A DNA stretch of 64,000 nucleotides from Lysobacterales bacterium (GCA_014946745.1 JADCRD010000001.1:1920427-1984426); one strand, 5' to 3'; shown: positions 16,934 through 26,497, numbered from the stretch's first letter. Program-made: numbers and translations. The notes: generated by a model from the letters alone, not told the origin.

Positions 16934-17108
16934 AGCATGTGAAAAAACCATCCGCCTACTGCGGCCGCCTCTGGACGTCCGTAGCGGCAGCGCGCTCCGC
17001 GAATTCCGCGGTCACTAGCTCGCCAAACTCCCTTGAATTCACGTCGCGCGCTTTGCCACGAACGCCCAGAGACGCCCTCGCTACGGCGTCTGGGTTTTTT
17101 CACACGCT
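16934..17108. mobile_element. MITE with AGCRTGTGAAAAAACC termini (175 bp)
   Basis: Terminal inverted repeats of about 16 bases (AGCATGTGAAAAAACC at the left; AGCGTGTGAAAAAACC read inward from the right) flanked by a 5-base duplication CTGAG at 16929-16933 and 17109-17113. It encodes nothing. The internal sequence near the right end (CCAGAGACGCCCTCGCTACGGCGTCTGGG) forms a hairpin. It lies downstream of the protease gene. Confidence 0.75.
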
Positions 17109-17289
17109 CTGAGAGCGAAGCTTCCCTCACGTGTCAGATGCGCACTGCGTGTGCACCGCGTCGCTGCACTCAGCACAGCGCGAGGGCCCGAGCAGACGCG
17201 TTTGCGTCAGCGCTCTGTATCGGCAGCTGGCCTGTGTGTCCGGTGTCGTGGCGACCCAGGCAAGAGCAGGCCGCACCCCCGCCCTGCAG

Positions 17290-18168
17290 CTAGTCCATCG
17301 CCACACCTCGCCCGCGCACCACGATCCCACCGGCAGCAGGCGCCTCGACCTCGATGAGGCTGGGGCGGCCCATGTCGTGGCCTTGATGGATCTGCAGCGT
17401 GAAGGGCGCGGCCAACAGACCGGCATCGCGCAGCCAGCCCGCCAGCGCAGCCGCGGATGCACCCGTGGCCGGGTCTTCGACGATGCCTCCGACCGGGAAT
17501 GGGTTGCGTGCATGGAAGCAGCTCGCATGCTCGCGCCAGACCAGCTGCAGGGTGGTCAGCGTGTGCTTCAGCATCAGGGCCTTGAGCGCCTCGAAGGGAT
17601 AGCTCAGCGCCGCCAGACGCGCCCGCTCGCGCACCGCCAGCACAAGATGAAACGCACCGGCATAGGCCACGGTCGCCGGCAGCTCGGGGTCCAGCTCGTC
17701 GTGCTGCCAGCCGAGCAGTGCAAGCACCTCATCGAGCAGACCCGGCGGCAGCGGCCGCTGGGCGGTGGCGACCGATATCAAGCTGGCGACCGGTGCACTG
17801 CCGTCTCCGTCAGGGGCACGCGCGATGTCCAGGGCGATCTCGCCAACGCGCGTGTCGAGCCACAGCCGCCCGCATTCGCCCTGCTGGCCCAGCAGCACGC
17901 CCGCCGCAATGGTGGCGTGCCCGCAGAACGGCACCTCGGCCAGCGGGCTGTAGTAGCGGGCCTGCCGGCGCGGCCCCTTGCTTGGGGCTATGAACACGGT
18001 CTCCGAGTAGCCCACCTCGGCCGCAATGGACTGCATGGCGGCAGGCGAAGGCAGCGCCTCGTCGATCCACACGCCCGCCGGGTTGCCGCCGCCGGGTGTG
18101 GTGGTGAAGGCCGCAAGGCGCGAGAGGCGTGGGTCCTGCAGAGCGCGCGGGGGGTTGCTGTCTGTCAT
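17290..18168 (-). CDS. PhzF-family isomerase/epimerase
   Basis: A 292-residue protein of the PhzF fold, related to the phenazine enzyme PhzF and diaminopimelate epimerase. Family signatures are GGGNPAGVWIDE near the N-terminus, the catalytic-type Glu in VGYSETVFIAP, VPFCGHATIAAGVLL and GGIVEDPATGASAAALAG. The length matches the family. It is cytoplasmic; in stand-alone genomic contexts such as this one the substrate is generally unknown and no phenazine genes are present nearby. It starts 172 bases downstream of the next gene's end on the same strand. Confidence 0.88.
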   Translation of the reverse strand: MTDSNPPRALQDPRLSRLAAFTTTPGGGNPAGVWIDEALPSPAAMQSIAAEVGYSETVFIAPSKGPRRQARYYSPLAEVPFCGHATIAAGVLLGQQGECGRLWLDTRVGEIALDIARAPDGDGSAPVASLISVATAQRPLPPGLLDEVLALLGWQHDELDPELPATVAYAGAFHLVLAVRERARLAALSYPFEALKALMLKHTLTTLQLVWREHASCFHARNPFPVGGIVEDPATGASAAALAGWLRDAGLLAAPFTLQIHQGHDMGRPSLIEVEAPAAGGIVVRGRGVAMD

Positions 18169-18340
18169 GGGCTGAGTCCGGGGTGTGGGTGCAAGACAAG
18201 CTCGGGGCGCGCCGCCCGCCGCGCAAGCGCCGCTCAGCGGCTACCGGCGGTAGGCCGCGGAATGCGCTGAGAATCTCGCATCGTCTGCCGGGCAACCTCA
18301 GCCTGCGCACGCAGGTGGCAGGTGCGGATGGCGCCGACGA

Positions 18341-19834
18341 TCAGCGCCCAGCTGTCGCGTCGATCGTCGCCAACTCAAGCGTCGCGCTGCTGCCGAATAT
18401 GGCCGACCAGCGACCAGGTGCGCTGGCGCGCAGGTCGTACAGCCCGTGCGGGGTGGCAAGCCCGGCGCGCGCGAGCCCGCCGTCAGCCTCCATCGCGATG
18501 ATGCGCAGGCGCTGATCGGGCCACTGGTAGGCGCTCTGGAAGTGCGCGCGAAGCGGGTCCGCCGCCGTGATCTCTCCCACGCAGCGACCCTCCTCCACAC
18601 CGAAACTGACCTCGACCTCGAAGGTCTCGCCTTTCAAACTCGCCGCCATCCGTCCACTGGCGGGACAGGCGTTGGCGACGAGGCCCGGCGGCGGCGCACG
18701 GAAAGGCGCGGCCAGCACCCGCGCGGTCAACTCGATGGAAGAAACCCAGGACGCGTTGGAGACCACGCTGACCGCCACGTCCTCGCCGGGCCAGAGGACC
18801 AGCGCGCTGCGTGCCCCCTCGGTGACCCCCGCGTGGTGGGCGATCCGCGCGCCATCGGAATCGACACCGACCCGCCAGCCGAGGCCGAGCGCGTAGTCGC
18901 GCTCGCGCACCGGCGTACCGTCGGCCAGAAGCGTGGGCTGCAGCATCGCCTGCCAGGTCTCGGCGCTGACGATGCGATGCGCCATCAGCCGACCGCCAAA
19001 ACGCACAAGCACCTCAGGCGTCGCGGCAAAGCCGCCGCCGCCCCAGGTGTAGCTCATGTCGGTTCGCGGTATCTGGCGCGCGGCGCCGTTCTCGATGTCG
19101 TAGAGCAGCGACTCCCGCGACGGCCCAAGGCTGCCGTCGGCGTCGATCGCCAGACCCGGAGTGACCTGCTCGCGCACATAGTCGAGGACATGCTGGCCCG
19201 AGCGCGCCTCGATGACGGCGCCCAGCAAGGTGTAGCCCCAGGACGAATAGTGGTAGGTGGTGCCCGGCTTCGACAGCAGGGCGCGGTCGGAGAAGTAGCC
19301 GACGGCATCGCGACCCGTCGGAAAGTGGGTATCGCCGAGGGCTTCGAAATCTTCATCGATGTAGTGAGGCGCACCGGAGATATGCGCCGCCAGCTGCCGC
19401 GGCGTCGGTGCCTGCCACGCCGACGCCAGCCAGTCCAGCGTCTCGCCCACGGGAGCATCGAGATCCAGCCGGCCTTGCTCGGCCAGCTTCGCCGCCGCGG
19501 TGGCGGCGATCAGCTTCGACACGCTGGCCAGGCGAAACACCGTATCCCGCCGCACCGGCGTCTGCGCCTCAAGGTCGCTATACCCAGCGCAGCCGGTCCA
19601 CAGCACCTCATCGCCCTGCCCGACCGCCGCGCCCATGCCCGGTACGCCGTTCGTCTCCAACAGGGCCTGCAGCAGGCGCTGCGAGCTGAGGCTGGCGGCA
19701 GCCGTGGCCGACTCGGGCTTCGCATCGATGCAGGTGTCGGCGGCCGCTGCGGTCGCCGAGCAAGCCATCAGCGCGATGCGCCCAAACCCCAGCGCTGCGG
19801 CGCGGGCGCGCCGGACATCCGTGTCGCGGGACAT
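18341..19834 (-). CDS. Exported serine hydrolase, beta-lactamase (class C/PBP) fold
   Basis: A 497-residue protein. After an N-terminal export-type segment (LGFGRIALMACSATAAAADT) there is a beta-lactamase/DD-peptidase/esterase domain: active-site SVSK in FRLASVSKLIAATAAA, a Tyr-x-Ser motif in YHYSSWGYTLLG (Asn is usual in the third position) and the third-box HHAG in IAHHAGVTEGARSAL. The remaining 130 residues form a small beta-rich C-terminal domain. The likely role is peptide or ester hydrolysis in the periplasm; antibiotic hydrolysis is not implied. The start at 19834 excludes an upstream frame extension with non-coding composition. Confidence 0.85.
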   Translation of the reverse strand: MSRDTDVRRARAAALGFGRIALMACSATAAAADTCIDAKPESATAAASLSSQRLLQALLETNGVPGMGAAVGQGDEVLWTGCAGYSDLEAQTPVRRDTVFRLASVSKLIAATAAAKLAEQGRLDLDAPVGETLDWLASAWQAPTPRQLAAHISGAPHYIDEDFEALGDTHFPTGRDAVGYFSDRALLSKPGTTYHYSSWGYTLLGAVIEARSGQHVLDYVREQVTPGLAIDADGSLGPSRESLLYDIENGAARQIPRTDMSYTWGGGGFAATPEVLVRFGGRLMAHRIVSAETWQAMLQPTLLADGTPVRERDYALGLGWRVGVDSDGARIAHHAGVTEGARSALVLWPGEDVAVSVVSNASWVSSIELTARVLAAPFRAPPPGLVANACPASGRMAASLKGETFEVEVSFGVEEGRCVGEITAADPLRAHFQSAYQWPDQRLRIIAMEADGGLARAGLATPHGLYDLRASAPGRWSAIFGSSATLELATIDATAGR

Positions 19835-20132
19835 CGTCACTCTCCAAACACTCCGAGCAGGTGGCCTTGCTACGCCGCTCGATCGCGCTTCCGTCGCTGT
19901 GCAGACGGCACAGAGCGAAGGGCATCCACGATGCACTCCCGCGAGCCTCGCTATCGCCGCATGCCAAAGCCATGGACCTGGAACTCCGCGGTCGCTGCCC
20001 CGGGCGATAGGCCGCACGGGCTTCGCCACCCCCTGAGCTTGAAGAACTCGGGGCTTTCGCCGCCTTCTTATCGCAACGACCTGCGGCACTCGCCGCCGCG
20101 CGATGCCCCACGGTCCCGGACGCCGTTCCTGC

Positions 20133-22067
20133 TCAGATGTTGATGCTGTTGGGAATGCCGTTCGGCAGCAGGAATGGATAGGGCGGCCGCTCGGCGTTGC
20201 GCGCTTCGATCGTCGCCTGCACTTCGCGCAGCGACTGCTGGAACCGATCGAGCGGCCCGCCGCCCTTGACGATGGCGTGGTCCTCGAACCAGGGCAGATA
20301 GGGGAAGTGGTTGCTACGGTAATCGCCCAGCGCGCGGAAGTGCACGGAGCCCAGCAGGTAGAGCACGTTCAGTTGCTCCAGCGCGAGGTTCGTCGGCGGA
20401 AACATCGCCAGCCACTGCTGCTCGTCCTGCCCCTGCTGTGCTGCCGGCGCGTCCTGCCAGCCGGCACCGGTGATCGCGGGGGCATAGGTCATGAAGGGCT
20501 TCTGCGGAAAGTTCACCGCCGAATGCTGCGCCGTGGCGGTGAACACCACCATGGTCAGCACCTCGATCAGCTGCGCGCGCGTTCCGATCGGCGTGAACCC
20601 CTTGATCTTGCCGTCGGCGATCAGCGATGCCGCCCAGTCGGCGAGTTCGCTATCGCCGGTCACGGCCGCGTCGTCGGCGTAGTACACGCCGACGTAGTCG
20701 TGAATCCAGGCTTTGATCGCAGCCCACACCAGCAGCGCATCGTCGCGGTACGGGTACTCCGGCAGCCGCGCCGGGTCGTCGACGCCGCGCGCCGCAAGGT
20801 CGGCTGGCAGCATGTTTGCGTAGAAGTCGAAACCCAGCCGGTCGCTGCCTGCGGCCTGCTGCGAACGCGCGATCGGCGCGCCGAAGAAATCGTCGATCGG
20901 GCTGCCGGGCGAGATCAGCGACTTCCCTGCAGCGTTGTTGATGAACAGCGTGCCGATGCAGTGCGGCACCAGCAGGATGTTGATCGGGTGCGTTTCGGCC
21001 AGACAGCGATGGGTCGCTACCGCGAAGGCCTCCAGCACGAGATGCGTGCGCGCCAGATGCACGAACAGCTCGTGGTAGTTGCACTCCGCCACCTGCACCA
21101 CGGTCTTCGCCATCTGCCAGCCCCAGCCGAGCGCGCTGCCCTGCGCCGCCGGGAAGAACAGCGGATGCTTCGTCGGATCCTGACCGCACTGGATCGCCAC
21201 CGGCACGAGGCGCGTGCCGCCCTTCGGGATCGCGAACAGCGCGATCGGCGCGAACACGCGCTTGGTCGCGCCAGCGGTTTCGCCCGGCACGGCAGCAAGA
21301 AAGTCGAGCTCACGGTAATCCAGCAGGTACACGCGGTATTCGGCCAGCGCTGCGGCCAAGCTGTCGTCCGCACCCATCACCGCGCGGTACTGCGCATCGC
21401 TCAGCGGCAATGTCGGCGGCAGCGCATCAACGCCACGGATCAGCATCGGGTTCGGGCCGGCGATGCGATACCGCGCAAAGCTCGCATCGTCCATGAAATC
21501 CCCGGCGATCGCCGGCAGCGGCAGGGTCTTGAACAGGGCCTCGTAGTCGGCCAGCGTGTTGCCCTGCGTCGCGCTCTGCTCGAACTCCGCGACCAGCGCC
21601 TTGAAGTCGGCCAGCAGCTCCTCGAAAGAGTCACCGTGCTGCAGCGCCACGTGCTTCGCGGCGGACGCCAGCTCATGCAGGAGATCCGTCTGCGCCGCGT
21701 CCGGATGGGCGGCCTTCAGGCTCTGCGTGGTCGCCAGCCGCGCGCGCACCTCGGCGAGCTTGCGCACGGCCGACGCATCCTCGATCAGGCCTTTGCCCCT
21801 GTCGCCCTCCAGCTTCACTACCAGAAAGTTCTCTGCGAGCTTCAACCCGGTTTCTGCCACCAGCAACAACCACGGCAGGCTGGGCTCGTCCACCGTGGGC
21901 ACCTCCGCCGCCATTGGCACACCGACTACGTTCGGCACGGCATCGTTCCAACGGTAGGTCTGACGGCTCTCCTGCAACTGCCTCTGCCGCTGGCGACGGC
22001 CTGCGGGGGAATCGTTCTGCGGCAGCGAGGGGTGCAGGCGAGGGAACAGGCGGGCGGTGATGGACAT
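20133..22067 (-). CDS. Lipoxygenase
   Basis: A 644-residue non-heme iron lipoxygenase, which adds dioxygen to polyunsaturated fatty acids. Iron-ligand regions are visible: the helix NYHELFVHLARTHLVLEAF beginning near residue 332 with two His five residues apart, the second pair in FTATAQHSAVN near residue 515, and the C-terminal Ile (ending PNSINI), whose carboxylate is a ligand in this family. The N-terminus lacks an obvious signal peptide and has the short bacterial form. AAGGAAAG lies just upstream of the ATG. Bacterial lipoxygenases are uncommon and patchily distributed, which suggests transfer. Confidence 0.9.
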   Translation of the reverse strand: MSITARLFPRLHPSLPQNDSPAGRRQRQRQLQESRQTYRWNDAVPNVVGVPMAAEVPTVDEPSLPWLLLVAETGLKLAENFLVVKLEGDRGKGLIEDASAVRKLAEVRARLATTQSLKAAHPDAAQTDLLHELASAAKHVALQHGDSFEELLADFKALVAEFEQSATQGNTLADYEALFKTLPLPAIAGDFMDDASFARYRIAGPNPMLIRGVDALPPTLPLSDAQYRAVMGADDSLAAALAEYRVYLLDYRELDFLAAVPGETAGATKRVFAPIALFAIPKGGTRLVPVAIQCGQDPTKHPLFFPAAQGSALGWGWQMAKTVVQVAECNYHELFVHLARTHLVLEAFAVATHRCLAETHPINILLVPHCIGTLFINNAAGKSLISPGSPIDDFFGAPIARSQQAAGSDRLGFDFYANMLPADLAARGVDDPARLPEYPYRDDALLVWAAIKAWIHDYVGVYYADDAAVTGDSELADWAASLIADGKIKGFTPIGTRAQLIEVLTMVVFTATAQHSAVNFPQKPFMTYAPAITGAGWQDAPAAQQGQDEQQWLAMFPPTNLALEQLNVLYLLGSVHFRALGDYRSNHFPYLPWFEDHAIVKGGGPLDRFQQSLREVQATIEARNAERPPYPFLLPNGIPNSINI

Positions 22068-22563
22068 TTGCTTTCCTTATCCTGAGAGCAAATCAATTCG
22101 ATGGGATGCGCATGCAAGCAGCCGCAGTTCGCGCGGCGATGATCTTGGCACCCCGTGCGCAGAAAGGACTGCCACTCGCGGGAATGTTCCAAGAGATCGA
22201 ACAGTGAGGCCAGATGCCTTTCCTGCGCCCCTTCCAGCCGCTCCGCGGGGCAGCAAGGCGCCTCAACACCGCAGCCGCGGGGAACGTGTACGCCGGGCGC
22301 TTGAGCGGTGCATCTCCAACGCGGCAGCACCGATGACGAGCGTCAGCCCGCGTAGCTGCAGCGCTTCACGGAAGCGCGCCCCGCACGACACCGCCGACAA
22401 GCGCCGGCACTGCCAATCGCCACGCGACTTGCACAGCGACCGCCACCAGCCCCAGATCGAATGCCCCACCCCGCGCGCCGCCCGCAGCTGTGCTTTGGCT
22501 GCGTGCTCACGGTCAAGGGTCGACCGGATCTGGCACCCGCGTCGTCGGCCCCGTGTCGTCGCT
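22068..22563. other. Intergenic region, no feature seen
   Basis: About 500 bases upstream of the lipoxygenase and downstream of the CSLREA gene. No frame here shows a credible start or family motif, and I see no strong hairpin. Confidence 0.5.
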
Positions 22564-24321
22564 CTACTCGAAGCCGTTGGCGAACACAGCGCCGGTGGGC
22601 GGCGTCGCGCCGAACTCGACCGCGCCGATGTCGCAGCTTGCATCGGCGCGGGCGAAGTGGCGTTGGTCGGTCGCGGTGCAGAAGGACTCGCGGCCCGCGT
22701 TGATCGCGATGCTGAAGGCGCCGGGCAGTCGCGTTGGCGTGGGGCCGCCGTTGTTGGCCAGCGGCCCGAGCGCGATCTGCGCGGTGCTCGCGTTGACCTG
22801 GTTCTGCGCATTGATGATCGCGGTGGTCAAGCGGCAGGTGGCGCCTGTGGCCTCGATATTGTTGTAGGCGACCGCCAGCTGCCTTCCCGCGTTCGGGAAC
22901 GCGCAGGAGCCGCGCAAGAGCGTGTTCGCGATCGCCAGCGAATTTGCTGGTGTCTCGTCGAGGATCCGCAGCGCCGTGGCGGACTGCCCGACCATGCCGA
23001 ACTGACTCGCGACCAGGGTGCTGCCATAAAGCTGCAGGGCACCCGATACCAGCGAAATCGCACCGCCGCGGAAGGCGTCGTTGCCCGAGAACGTCGACCT
23101 CTGGATGGCGAGAGTGCCGCTCTGGAAGCCCTGAAAGCCGATCGCGCCGCCGCCTGGATCAGCGCTATCGGTGCTGGTCACGCGATTGGACTCGAAGGTG
23201 GAGCGCTCGACCTGCATGTCCCGCACGCCCCACAGCGCGCCGCCGCCCTTCGAGGCGGCGTTGTCGACCCACAGGCTGTCGACGATCCGGGTATCTGCCG
23301 TGCTGCGCAGGCCGCCGCCGCGCACACCGGTGTTGGACGAAAACGTCGAACGCAGCACCTCGGCCGAACCGACGCTGTCGAAGTTGACCGCACCGGCCGC
23401 GTCCGTGACGTTGCCGGTCGCGACGTTGGCGTCGAAGTCACTGTCTTCGATCTGCACTCGCATCGATGACGCGCTCGCAAGGATCGCGCCACCGCCCTCA
23501 CCGCCGCTGCGGTTGCCAGTGAAGCGACTGCGGCGTATCGCCACTTCGCCGCCGAAATTGTTGGGGAACCCGGTGAAATGGATGGCGCCGCCGCCATCCT
23601 TGGCCTCGTTGTCGATGAAGTCGCAGTCCTCGATCAGCACGAAGGGTCGGTTCTGGAAGAAGCTCCACGCATCCAGTGCGCCGCCGCGGGCACCGTCGAG
23701 CTCCATCGCCGTGTTGCTCTCGAACCGGACCCGGCGCATGACGAGCCGGAACTCGGTGATCGACGGTGCACCCGGCCCGAAGAAGTTGATGGCGCCGCCT
23801 TCGAAGGTGGCGTCGTTACCAACGAAGGCCGCGTCCTCGATGGTGACCAAGGAGGTCGAGTACAGGCCGCCACCTTCAGACGCGCGGCCGCCCTGGAGGG
23901 TGAGGCCTCGCAGCACCAGGCGCTTGTCATCGTCCATGATCGTATGCAGGACACGGTCTGGCGCGGTCTGCGCCACGGTCGTGGTGGCAGCGCCGGTGCC
24001 GACGATTTCCAGGTCGTCTAGCACATCGAGATCGCCGGTAGCGTTGACGTTGTCCCCGCCGCCCGGAATGGACAGCTGCAGGGGCAGGCCCGGGGTTGCC
24101 GGCAGCAGAATCCGATCCGGGCCGGCGAGGCTGTTCGCCAGCGACACGGCCTCGCGCAGCGAGCAGTCTCCCGGCGTGCAACCGTTCGGCGGCGGGTCGC
24201 CGAGGACGTCGACCGTGATGTCGATGGCCCCGGCTGCAGACGTGGCCAGGAGCAGCACCGCGCCGAGCGCGCGAACAGCCCTGCGAGGGCCGGCGGGCGG
24301 AGACGATCGTGATTTCGACAT
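22564..24321 (-). CDS. Secreted CSLREA beta-helix protein with NGFE tail
   Basis: A 585-residue exported protein. After a signal peptide (VRALGAVLLLATSAAGA) comes a CSLREA-type N-terminal domain (TPGDCSLREAVSLAN near residue 50), then repeated strands of a right-handed parallel beta-helix with recurring motifs such as VERSTFESN, IRRSRFTGN and LRSTFSSNT, like Chlamydia-type polymorphic outer-membrane proteins. It closes with the Cys-containing region CDIGAVEFG, typical of choice-of-anchor proteins, and ends TGAVFANGFE. The last residues match the terminal tag of four other exported proteins in this window. Probably surface-located; ligand unknown. Confidence 0.85.
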   Translation of the reverse strand: MSKSRSSPPAGPRRAVRALGAVLLLATSAAGAIDITVDVLGDPPPNGCTPGDCSLREAVSLANSLAGPDRILLPATPGLPLQLSIPGGGDNVNATGDLDVLDDLEIVGTGAATTTVAQTAPDRVLHTIMDDDKRLVLRGLTLQGGRASEGGGLYSTSLVTIEDAAFVGNDATFEGGAINFFGPGAPSITEFRLVMRRVRFESNTAMELDGARGGALDAWSFFQNRPFVLIEDCDFIDNEAKDGGGAIHFTGFPNNFGGEVAIRRSRFTGNRSGGEGGGAILASASSMRVQIEDSDFDANVATGNVTDAAGAVNFDSVGSAEVLRSTFSSNTGVRGGGLRSTADTRIVDSLWVDNAASKGGGALWGVRDMQVERSTFESNRVTSTDSADPGGGAIGFQGFQSGTLAIQRSTFSGNDAFRGGAISLVSGALQLYGSTLVASQFGMVGQSATALRILDETPANSLAIANTLLRGSCAFPNAGRQLAVAYNNIEATGATCRLTTAIINAQNQVNASTAQIALGPLANNGGPTPTRLPGAFSIAINAGRESFCTATDQRHFARADASCDIGAVEFGATPPTGAVFANGFE

Positions 24322-24552
24322 GGGCGCGGTCCGAAGCGGCGGGGCGTGTACCCCTCCACACGGGAGAACCGGCCGCGAGGGATCACGCGCGAGCGGCGAA
24401 CCCGAAGACGGGCTTCGCTGCGCTCCTCCCTAAAGCTCAGCAACGCTCCGCTGCCGTTGCCCGAACCCGTGCTGCGGGCGTGCATGAGTTCATCGCAGGC
24501 GCGGGCATGGCCTATCGCCGCGGCTACACGCGCGAGTCGCGCTGCAGAACGC

Positions 24553-24921
24553 TCAGGGCGTGTTCTTGGACTTGAGCAGATCACGCAGCCCGGCAAAGGG
24601 ATTGGATTTGGCGGGCTCGATCCTGTCGTCCAGACCCATGCTGTTGCCCAGCTCGATCTGCCGCTGGTGCTCGTTGTCGTGGCAGTACAGGCAGAGCAGC
24701 TCCCAGTTCGACCCGTCGGGCGGGTTGTCCTGGTGGTTGTGGTTGCGGTGGTGCACGGTCAGCTCGCGCAGATTGCTGTGGGTGAACTCGCGCGCGCAGC
24801 GGCCGCAGACCCAGGGATACATCTTCAGCGCCCGCTCGCGATAGCCCAGGTTCCGCTCTCGCGCGCTGCGGTGCGCGGCGGCGACGATGGCATCGAGCTT
24901 GGCGGAATCGATCGGCTTCAT
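24553..24921 (-). CDS. yajD: YajD-family HNH nuclease
   Basis: A 122-residue protein matching the small HNH protein YajD across its length: YPWVCGRCAREFTHSNLREL, TVHHRNHNHQDNPPDGSNWE and LLCLYCHDNEHQ give the paired CxxC zinc sites and the HH/N/H nuclease core. It is cytoplasmic. The C-terminus NPFAGLRDLLKSK also matches the family. It is a conserved chromosomal gene, probably acting on DNA, though the cellular role is not settled. The ATG at 24921 follows GGAGCTGCCC. Confidence 0.9.
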   Translation of the reverse strand: MKPIDSAKLDAIVAAAHRSARERNLGYRERALKMYPWVCGRCAREFTHSNLRELTVHHRNHNHQDNPPDGSNWELLCLYCHDNEHQRQIELGNSMGLDDRIEPAKSNPFAGLRDLLKSKNTP

Positions 24922-25507
24922 GGGCAGCTCCTGGCGCGCAGCGCTTCGTGGAACACTACCGCGCGGGATATCCCCTGTACGACAACGGGTTCGAGCCGGC
25001 GAACTGAACGCGAAAAGATTCCGGATTCGAACTCGAAGCCACCCACGCGCTCATCGAGACCTCTGCGGAAGCTTGGCCACCATAGGGTGGGTCTTGACCC
25101 ACCGGAACAAAACCCGAAATCAAGAAGCCGCATTCAAATTCGAAGCCATGCAAGCCCCCATCTAGACCGCTCTCGCGCTTCGCGCGTTCGCCTCGATGGC
25201 TGCTGCCGCGCAGGCTCCTAACCTGACAAATCTGACAGGTTGAACGACCGTGACGCGGATCGCACTCTGCGGACGCGCCGCAGGTGTCCCGGCCGCGCGA
25301 CGCCATTGCTGCGGAGGCGACTGCAGACGACACGTTCGCGACGGCTACCGTCATCGCCGCCGGCGATGGCCCGGACGTCGCGCCTTGTGGTCGTCGGCAT
25401 CCCACCCCTGGCCGGCGCACTGCAATTCCGTCGGTCTGTTGCGCCGTCGCCGGGACGATGCCCGGCCCTGTCCAGCGCGTGGCCTGCGCGTCACTTGGGG
25501 ATGTTCC
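24922..25507. other. Intergenic region with gene remnants and palindrome
   Basis: A plus-strand frame ending at 25007 reads YRAGYPLYDNGFEPAN then stop, matching the NGFE-type C-terminus of secreted proteins elsewhere in the window; it is probably the 3' end of a lost gene. A palindrome GGTGGGTC-TT-GACCCACC lies at 25086-25103. Segments at about 25020-25064 and 25127-25172 are diverged direct copies (ATTCRAAYTCGAAGCCA and a shared AGAC). AACCTG...CAGGTT at 25220-25241 is a short inverted repeat. No intact gene. Confidence 0.45.
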
Positions 25508-25833
25508 ATGTCGAGCTCGTCTGATCCGTCCGCACCCTCGCCCGCTACGCCCTCGCCCGCTTCAGGCTGCGCCACGCCCATCCGCCTGCCGCCAGTGCTG
25601 CCGCCAGAGCCCTGCTGCTGCGGCGACGACCCCATTCAGGGCCTCAAGCAGCTGTTCGTCGACTACTTCCAGGGCCGCGGCATGGCCGCTGGCCGCGATC
25701 CCGCCACGTGCCCGGTGTTTCTGCGCCTGCACTGCGCGGCGCACGGTCGCTTCATCGTTGACGCGGATCTGCCCGAGTCTTTGCAGGACGGTGTGTTCGC
25801 GCCGGCACGCGAGTACCCGGTGTGGGTGCGCCG
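25508..25833 (+). pseudogene. Truncated catalase-like gene (5' end)
   Basis: A good ribosome-binding site (GGGGAT) and ATG start an open frame of about 109 meaningful codons. After a Pro/Ser-rich N-terminus it reads CGDDPIQGLKQLFVDYFQGR, then HCAAHGRFIVDADLPESL and GVFAPAREYPVWVR. The pattern HG...F.V...LP..L..GVFA....YPVWVR is that of the N-terminal beta-barrel of catalase-like heme proteins, with the catalytic-type His in AAHG. The homology stops at 25833, exactly where the inverted RAYT copy begins, so the rest is lost. The remaining frame runs on into antisense transposase sequence. Confidence 0.55.
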
Positions 25834-26262
25834 TCGTCCGTCATGCGGGCGCGGATGGGGTTCAGGTCGATGTAGCGGCTGCAGCGCAGAAGATAGTGTT
25901 CGCTATCCACCAGGCAGGCCTTGTACCGACCTTCCCACAGCGTTCCGGTGCGCGCGTGGCGCGCGTTGAACTGCCCGACATAGCGCCGGCCGAGCTGTTG
26001 CATCAGTCAACCTGTGGCACCCACTTCGGGCGGCGTTGCCAACGGGTGGACGTGGTTGTCCATCAGTACATAGGCGTGCAGCTTGCAGCCCGTGGCGAGC
26101 AGCGCCTCCCGCAACAGTTGGCGATAGCAGGCGCGATCCGTGTCGTCGAGGAAGCAGGGAAGGCGATTGTTTCCACGCTGCACGATGTGCTGCGGAATGC
26201 CTGGCAGGTCGAGTCGAGGTTGGCGGGCTGTGCGCACAGCATCAAGTGCCGCCGTGGCGTGG
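25834..26262 (-). pseudogene. RAYT transposase copy A, nonsense and truncated
   Basis: REP-associated tyrosine transposase (Y1/IS200-like fold). It aligns with the intact copy at 53665-54363 from PRLDLPGIPQHIVQRGNNR through the HUH-type motif MDNHVHPLATP to NPIRARMTDD. Two lesions: a TGA at 26007-26009 replaces the CGC Arg codon (apparently CGA to TGA) that precedes LMQQLGRRY, and the last third with the tyrosine helix is missing at the junction with the catalase-like remnant. The upstream non-coding flank extends to about 26356 and contains two GGAACAGGGTC copies. Confidence 0.8.
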
Positions 26263-26344
26263 CTGCCTGTGCAGAACGCTGGCGATGGCGTAGGAGTTCG
26301 GCGCGCGGGGCTGTCGGAAGTGAACCTGACCCTGTTCCCGTGCT

Positions 26345-26497
26345 GACCCTGTTCCCGACCGCGGTCAGCTGCTCGTCGGCGTTGTACTCGAGGTTCCACT
26401 CGGCGCCGCCGGGGAGCGTGGTGCGGGTCCGGTTGTCGGCGCCGTCGTAGCGGTGCTCGGTGATGCGGCCTTCGAGCTCGATGTGTTTGACCAGGCG
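26345..26497 (-). pseudogene. RHS/YD-repeat gene fragment
   Basis: On the minus strand, from the RAYT flank outward, one frame reads RITEHRYDGADNRTRTTLPG then WNLEYNADEQLTAV. The YDGADNRT and YNADEQL motifs are characteristic of RHS/YD repeats of polymorphic toxins and wall-associated proteins. No start or continuation is present; it is a short relic, truncated by the RAYT element on one side and unrelated sequence on the other. Confidence 0.6.

Noticed and set aside
18446-20143. 565-codon plus-strand frame opposite the beta-lactamase-fold gene
   Set aside because: Its Arg/His-rich sequence without motifs is typical of antisense frames in GC-rich DNA; the minus strand has SxxK and other boxes.
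20103-22085. 660-codon plus-strand frame opposite the lipoxygenase
   Set aside because: Composition is that of an antisense shadow, and the minus strand has the lipoxygenase iron ligands.
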